From an uncultured bacterium (lineage in GTDB: Bacteria; Chloroflexota; Anaerolineae; JACIWP01), in contig CAIQJD010000993.1 in assembly GCA_903872005.1 (NCBI GenBank), forward strand, positions 1-6,869: 6,869 nt of DNA, given 5' to 3'. The notes under the pieces are model-generated. The model searched no databases and had not been told where the DNA came from. It was given only the letters and a program-made list of their open reading frames with translations. This document shows positions 5,002 to 6,869 of this stretch, in pieces. The number at the start of each line of letters is the position of its first letter. The first letter of the stretch is position 1. The translations under genes were made by a program, and so were the position numbers.

Positions 5002-6869
5002 TTGATCGGGACACTCGCACCAGCAACCCATGACGCGACAGCCAAAACGACCGGCGTCGCTCGCTACCTCGCCGACGGCATCGCGCCGGCGCGCCTGGCG
5101 GCCGGCTTCCTCCGCAGCCCCGTTGCCCGCGCCGAACAGCTCCGCGTGGACATCGCGCCGGCCCTCGCCGTCCCCGGCGTCATCGCCGCCGTTAGCGCCG
5201 ACGATTTCGCGCCGGCCGACGGAGCGCCGGCCCTGGCGCGCGGCGAGATTCACTATCTCGGCGAACCCCTGGCCGCCGTCGCCGCAGAGAGCGACGCCGC
5301 GCTGGAGGCCGGCCTGGCTGCCATCGTGGCCGCGTGGCACGCCGCGCCGGCCGTCGAGCAGATGGGCGACGGACAGCCGGCCGCCACGCACGCCTGCGGG
5401 CGCGGTGACGCCGATGCGGAGCTGCAGGCCAGCGGCGTCGTCCTCGACGCCGCCTACACGATCCCGGCGCGCCACACGCCGGCATTGGAACCGGCCGGCG
5501 CGGTGGCCGTTCCCCACGGCGCCGGCGGCGTGACCATCTACAGCCCCGACCTGCACCCCCTGGGGCTACGCATCCGACTGGCGACAACGCTGGACATGCC
5601 CTCCGAACAGATACGCGTCCTCTCTCCGACCATCGGCGGATATGCCGGCAACGACTCTGACATCCTCTTTCAGTGCGCCGCCAGCGCGGCGCGACTGGCG
5701 TTGCAGTGCGGCCGGCCGGTGCAATTGGTCGCTTCGGCCCAGGAGACAGCCTCCTTCGGCCCCCACAGCAGCGCCATGTCCGCGCGCTACCGCCTGGGCG
5801 CGGACGCCGATGGCAGCCTGCGCGCCGCCGCCATTGAAGTCTGGGCGGATATAGGCCCGTTCGGGCAAAGCGCCGGCAGGCGCGCCGCGCGGCACGCCGC
5901 CGGCCCGTACCGCTGGCCGGCCAGTCGCGTCGCCCTCACCGAGATACGCACAAACAACGGGCTGGTCGGTCTCGGGCGCGGCGCCGGCGTGCTGGAGATC
6001 GCAGCCGCCGGCGAGCAAGCCATGGATGAGCTGGCCGAACGCTGCGGCATAGACCCGTTGGAACTGCGCCTGAAGAACTGCCTGGTCGCCGGCGATGCCA
6101 TGCCCTTCGGCCAATCTCTGGACGCTTCCGTTGGTCTGCGGCGCTGCCTGGAGCAGGTCGCAACATGGAGCGGCTGGGCGCAGAAACGGCCGGCCTACGC
6201 CGCGCAGCCGGCCACAAGCGTCGTCCGACGCGGCATCGGGATCGCGGCCTGCTGCTACGGCAACGGCCTGGACGATGGGCTGGCAGATCACGCCGGCTGC
6301 CGCATTGTTCTGGAGCCGGAAGGCGTCTTCCAGATCAGCGTCGGCGCGCCAGAATACGGGCAGGGCCTGCACGCCATGTTGCGCCGGCTTGCCGGCGAGA
6401 CCCTCGGCTTTCCGTCGGAACTCTTCCACCTGCGCCAGCCGGACAGCGACAGCGCCAGCGAAGCCGGCCCCCTGCTCGGCGCGCGCGCCGCCGTGGCCTT
6501 GGGCCATGCCACCCTGCTGGCCGCGCGCAAATTGCGCGCCGCACTCTGGACAGCGGCGGCGGCCGTCCTGGACTGCGACGTCGCGTCTATCTCCTGGGAC
6601 GGCGGGCATTTCTGCGCGCCGGCCGGCCGGCACGCCGATCTGACGCAGCTTTGCGCGGCTGCCGGCGATCTGGGACTGCCTCTCTCCGCCACGGCGCGCT
6701 GGGACGCGCCGCGCCAGACCGGCTACGCCGCCTACACCTTCGGCGCGCAGGTCGCAGAAGTCGAGGTGGATCTGCTGGCCGGCGCGACGCGCCTTCTCGG
6801 CTTGTGGGGGGTTTTCGATGTCGGCAGAGTCTTGCACGCCCAGGGAGCGCTGGCGCAAGCCTACGGCGG
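5002..6869 (+). CDS. Xanthine dehydrogenase/aldehyde oxidase family molybdopterin-binding subunit (partial, 3' end outside window)
   Basis: The first 622 residues of a molybdenum hydroxylase large subunit, open to the window edge. These enzymes hydroxylate N-heterocycles, aldehydes or purines with water as oxygen source. The N-terminal hammerhead-like domain (about 10-120) is clear: KTTGVARYLADGI (15-27), GFLRSPVARAE (35-45), VPGVIAAVSADD (57-68), HYLGEPLAAV (84-93). The first cofactor domain has HTPALEPAGAVAV (158-170), SEQIRVLSPTIGG (201-213), CGRPVQLV (236-243) and the helix ending GIDPLELRLKN (349-359). The second has YGQG (452-455), where Q454 matches the Gln near molybdenum in bovine xanthine oxidase, and YTFGAQVAEVEVD (578-590). 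Two cofactor loops are altered: GGGFGGK reads IGGYAGN (211-217) and RGFGAPQ reads VGLGRGA (322-328). Family length of roughly 750-780 suggests some 130-150 residues are missing, including the catalytic Glu. It lies 28 nt after the M20 gene. Substrate unknown. Confidence 0.88.
   Translation, partial: MIGTLAPATHDATAKTTGVARYLADGIAPARLAAGFLRSPVARAEQLRVDIAPALAVPGVIAAVSADDFAPADGAPALARGEIHYLGEPLAAVAAESDAALEAGLAAIVAAWHAAPAVEQMGDGQPAATHACGRGDADAELQASGVVLDAAYTIPARHTPALEPAGAVAVPHGAGGVTIYSPDLHPLGLRIRLATTLDMPSEQIRVLSPTIGGYAGNDSDILFQCAASAARLALQCGRPVQLVASAQETASFGPHSSAMSARYRLGADADGSLRAAAIEVWADIGPFGQSAGRRAARHAAGPYRWPASRVALTEIRTNNGLVGLGRGAGVLEIAAAGEQAMDELAERCGIDPLELRLKNCLVAGDAMPFGQSLDASVGLRRCLEQVATWSGWAQKRPAYAAQPATSVVRRGIGIAACCYGNGLDDGLADHAGCRIVLEPEGVFQISVGAPEYGQGLHAMLRRLAGETLGFPSELFHLRQPDSDSASEAGPLLGARAAVALGHATLLAARKLRAALWTAAAAVLDCDVASISWDGGHFCAPAGRHADLTQLCAAAGDLGLPLSATARWDAPRQTGYAAYTFGAQVAEVEVDLLAGATRLLGLWGVFDVGRVLHAQGALAQAYG

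Noticed and set aside
4973..5005. A 10-codon ATG frame overlapping the hydrolase stop and ending at TGA 5003-5005
   Set aside because: No Shine-Dalgarno of its own, no recognisable peptide, and no leader-peptide features. It is probably chance, though its position over the junction was considered as a coupling peptide.
3444..5045. A 533-residue open frame on the minus strand opposite the hydrolase
   Set aside because: It is an antisense shadow typical of GC-rich genes. The translation is low-complexity Ala/Gly/His/Asp-rich, and the plus strand carries a clear M20 enzyme with all metal ligands.
5566..6858. A 430-residue open frame on the minus strand opposite the molybdenum-subunit gene
   Set aside because: The plus-strand frame matches the molybdenum hydroxylase family along its whole length. 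The minus-strand translation is compositionally biased and matches nothing I recognise.

Overview
The window is a GC-rich (by eye about two-thirds G+C), densely coded stretch with every gene on the + strand. It reads as one operon. The most likely source is a member of the Chloroflexota (Anaerolineae/Caldilineae-like). The main clue is the solute-binding lipoprotein, whose mature N-terminus carries a long Val/Glu/Lys repeat linker ending in TATPAP, a style I associate with Chloroflexota binding proteins. No rRNA or marker gene is present to confirm this.

Layout: (1) 28-1755, a family-5 (peptide/nickel/opine type) solute-binding lipoprotein, complete, with a near-perfect Shine-Dalgarno. (2) 1756-1881, the only sizeable intergenic gap (126 bp), holding a small stem-loop and a perfect 30-bp GC-rich palindrome. 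(3) 1882-2820 and 2839-3744, the DppB-type and DppC-type permeases. (4) 3780-4973, an M20D-type metal-dependent amidohydrolase (hippurate / N-acyl-amino-acid / IAA-conjugate hydrolase group) with all expected metal ligands. (5) 5002 to the right edge, the N-terminal 622 residues of a xanthine dehydrogenase/aldehyde oxidase family molybdopterin-binding subunit, starting at TTG and cut by the window end. Gaps after the first one are only 18, 35 and 28 nt.

How the genes may work together (inference): the lipoprotein captures a peptide-like or N-acylated compound, the two permeases import it, the M20 enzyme cleaves its amide bond, and the molybdenum hydroxylase oxidises one of the products. The two ATPase subunits normally needed by such a transporter are not between or directly after the permeases, so they must be encoded elsewhere. 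No FAD or 2Fe-2S partner for the molybdenum subunit is in view; these may lie beyond the right edge.

I see no CRISPR, phage, transposon or RNA gene and no clearly novel system. The least ordinary points are the altered molybdopterin-contact motifs of the last gene, the intercistronic palindrome, and a strong, phase-independent excess of the hexamer GCCGGC in the last gene.
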